Below, piece after piece: positions 6,869 through 7,030 of a stretch of DNA of 7,030 nt. Position numbers and translations under genes: made by a program. Origin of the DNA: Muribaculaceae bacterium (lineage in GTDB: Bacteria > Bacteroidota > Bacteroidia > Bacteroidales > Muribaculaceae); assembly GCA_017962285.1 (NCBI GenBank), contig JAGCVR010000008.1, forward strand, positions 1-7,030. The letters run 5' to 3'. How positions within the stretch are numbered: position 1 is the first letter of the stretch; the number at the start of each line of letters is the position of its first letter. The notes beneath the pieces were generated by a model. The model searched no databases. It was not told where the DNA came from and worked only from the letters and a program-made list of their open reading frames with translations.

Positions 6869-7030
6869 TCCGAACAATGATATGAGAGTTGACACACTGG
6901 CGAATCCCACGCAGAAACCTGCGAACACCTGCATAATGTTGTGCTGGCGAAGCACCAGCCTGCTCGTCCCCAATATGCCGCACAAAAATATGGTGCCGCT
7001 AAGGAGCCAGAACGTATTCAACGCGCCAAG
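6866..7030 (-). CDS. PAP2-like membrane protein, C-terminal end (runs off right edge)
   Basis: This is the last 54 residues of a reading frame that enters from the right edge and stops at a TAG (6868-6866). It shows two hydrophobic segments. The first is FWLLSGTIFLCGIL, at visible residues 7-20. The second is VFAGFCVGFASVSTLISLF, at visible residues 35-53. Between them lies TSRLVLRQHNIMQVFAG. That pattern resembles the third motif of the type 2 phosphatidic acid phosphatase family (S-R, five residues, H, then D/Q-V-x-x-G). Arg24 and His30 are kept, but the usual aspartate is glutamine. Members dephosphorylate lipid phosphates such as undecaprenyl diphosphate, though many PAP2-like proteins in this phylum are uncharacterised. 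The assignment rests on a short fragment and could be wrong in detail; that it is the end of an integral membrane protein is fairly clear. Confidence 0.6.
   Translation of the reverse strand, partial: LGALNTFWLLSGTIFLCGILGTSRLVLRQHNIMQVFAGFCVGFASVSTLISLFG

Overview
The window is a compact, minus-strand housekeeping cluster from a member of the Bacteroidota, most likely the order Bacteroidales. The assignment rests on three lineage-typical traits: a fused MurF-alanine racemase, a long IspG with an insert between its barrel and its iron-sulfur domain, and a GSCFA-domain protein beside the fusion. Family or genus cannot be settled from the sequence alone. No mobile element, CRISPR array, tRNA or rRNA is visible.

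Reading in the direction of transcription (right to left), the layout is as follows. The C-terminal end of a PAP2-like membrane protein lies at 7030-6866. A 77-base spacer follows, with a degenerate 8-bp tandem repeat and a weak candidate promoter. Next come ispG (6788-5094), a GSCFA-family protein (5080-4100), the murF-alr fusion (4085-1692), tadA (1687-1247), a secreted alpha/beta-hydrolase esterase (1234-305), and the N-terminal third of a type I asparaginase (308 to the left edge).

Spacing from ispG onward is 13, 14, 4 and 12 bases, then a 4-base ATGA overlap, so these genes are probably one transcription unit with translational coupling. The only spacer long enough for an internal promoter is the one in front of ispG. 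For tadA, murF-alr and the esterase, the longest open frame begins at a GTG or TTG. An ATG placed just after the preceding stop codon is preferred in each case.

IspG makes the isoprenoid precursor needed, among other things, for the undecaprenyl lipid carrier. MurF-Alr makes D-alanine and attaches D-Ala-D-Ala to the peptidoglycan precursor. A PAP2-like protein can act on lipid phosphates. The cluster therefore leans toward cell-wall precursor supply. TadA (tRNA wobble inosine), the exported esterase and asparaginase have no obvious link to that theme.

I see no clear new system. The points most worth a second look are the GSCFA protein coupled to MurF-Alr, several drifted motifs in the MurF half, a reduced IspG insert, and the 8-bp repeat before ispG.
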